Assembly (NCBI GenBank): GCA_038106575.1
Contig: JAYOED010000002.1
Coordinates: 1-64,000, forward strand
DNA length: 64,000 nt
Origin: Ga0077527 sp038106575
Lineage (GTDB): Bacteria; Pseudomonadota; Gammaproteobacteria; Burkholderiales; SG8-41
Reading direction: 5' to 3'
Positions 63,717 through 64,000 of this stretch are shown here, piece after piece. How positions within the stretch are numbered: position 1 is the stretch's first letter; each line of letters starts with the position of its first letter. Both the position numbers and the translations under genes were made by a program. The notes under the pieces are model-generated. The model saw only the letters and a list, made by a program, of their open reading frames with translations. It ran no database searches and was not told the origin of the DNA.

Positions 63717-64000
63717 TCAATATTCCACGGGGATCGGATCAAGGCTGCGCCACAAATACCAGGTTGCCACCGAACGCCAAGGCGTCCACAGCCGGCTCAG
63801 CGTCGCGATGCAGCGCTGCGAAACCTTGCGTCCCTTGTTGTAATGCAGGCTCAATGCCCGCTGCAGTCCGAGATCGCCGAGCGGAAACACGTCGGGGCGG
63901 GTCAGGTAGAAAATCAGGAACATCTCCGCGGTCCAGCGTCCGATGCCCTTGACCTGTATCAAGTCCGTGATCAGTGATTCGTCATCCATGTCGTGCCAGC
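63717..64000 (-). CDS. DNA-3-methyladenine glycosylase (AlkA-like), C-terminal part
   Basis: The last ~94 codons; the gene continues beyond the right edge. The helix-hairpin-helix VKGIGRWTAEMFLIF and the catalytic Asp in VFPLGDLGLQ mark the HhH-GPD superfamily, AlkA/MagIII group. The end LWTPWRSVATWYLWR is typical. Excises alkylated bases. Confidence 0.9.
   Translation of the reverse strand, partial: WHDMDDESLITDLIQVKGIGRWTAEMFLIFYLTRPDVFPLGDLGLQRALSLHYNKGRKVSQRCIATLSRLWTPWRSVATWYLWRSLDPIPVEY

Overview
The window looks like a chromosomal segment of a betaproteobacterium of the Burkholderiales type. The signs are a class I polyhydroxybutyrate cluster (phaC, phaB, phaR), several Bug-family tripartite tricarboxylate receptors, the synteny lolC-lolD / recJ / prfB / lysS, rimO, pgeF-rluD back to back with bamD, and a uniformly high-GC coding style. 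Three 10-N scaffold gaps and several homopolymer frameshifts show that it is a draft assembly, possibly metagenome derived.

Left end (1-1118): an AT-rich stretch with two genes unlike the rest, ending at the CCA end of a tRNA-Arg(CCT) gene. This is the usual layout of an island edge.

Central discovery: two separate copies of a selenoprotein module. At 1713-3361 a UGSC-family selenoprotein gene (in-frame TGA = Sec97) overlaps by 4 nt a gene for a ~370-residue protein of unknown function. At 24402-26377 a thioredoxin-like protein (CPTC), a paralogue of that unknown protein, and a second UGSC selenoprotein (TGA = Sec93) form an operon that ends in a good terminator. Gene order is inverted between the copies, but the 4-nt overlap is kept in both. 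The hairpins behind the two TGA codons sit at the same distance, expose GU in the loop, and differ by a compensatory G-C to C-G base-pair swap, which supports real SECIS elements. In copy 1 the partner gene carries an amber codon where copy 2 has Asp.

Around these: a LysR regulator, an MFS carrier, tRNA-Pro(TGG), a queuosine-precursor transporter, a GST and a dienelactone hydrolase (3.4-8.7 kb). Then comes a molybdenum-hydroxylase operon xdhC-coxM-coxS-coxL with divergent coxG, followed by a Bug receptor, a beta-hydroxyacid dehydrogenase, a NUDIX hydrolase and an MBL hydrolase (8.7-17.6 kb). Next are dehydrogenases, an SDR, a polytopic membrane protein, an aminotransferase and a lipoprotein (17.6-23.4 kb). 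Two Tat-exported aldo/keto reductases flank selenoprotein module 2. A TctCBA transport system with two fumarylacetoacetate-hydrolase-family enzymes follows (30-36 kb), suggesting uptake and cleavage of a carboxylic acid.

The right half is mostly housekeeping: a DinG-type helicase, rimO with three small downstream genes, the PHB genes, a ZIP metal transporter, pgeF/rluD, bamD, a copper operon copA-copZ-csoR with a CsoR-like operator, acetoacetyl-CoA synthetase, lysS, prfB with its programmed +1 frameshift, recJ, lolC/lolD and the start of an AlkA-type glycosylase. Broken genes include a truncated macrodomain gene, a homopolymer-shifted orphan, a shifted DUF1232 gene, a glycine-zipper gene with compensating shifts, and a serine-hydrolase remnant.
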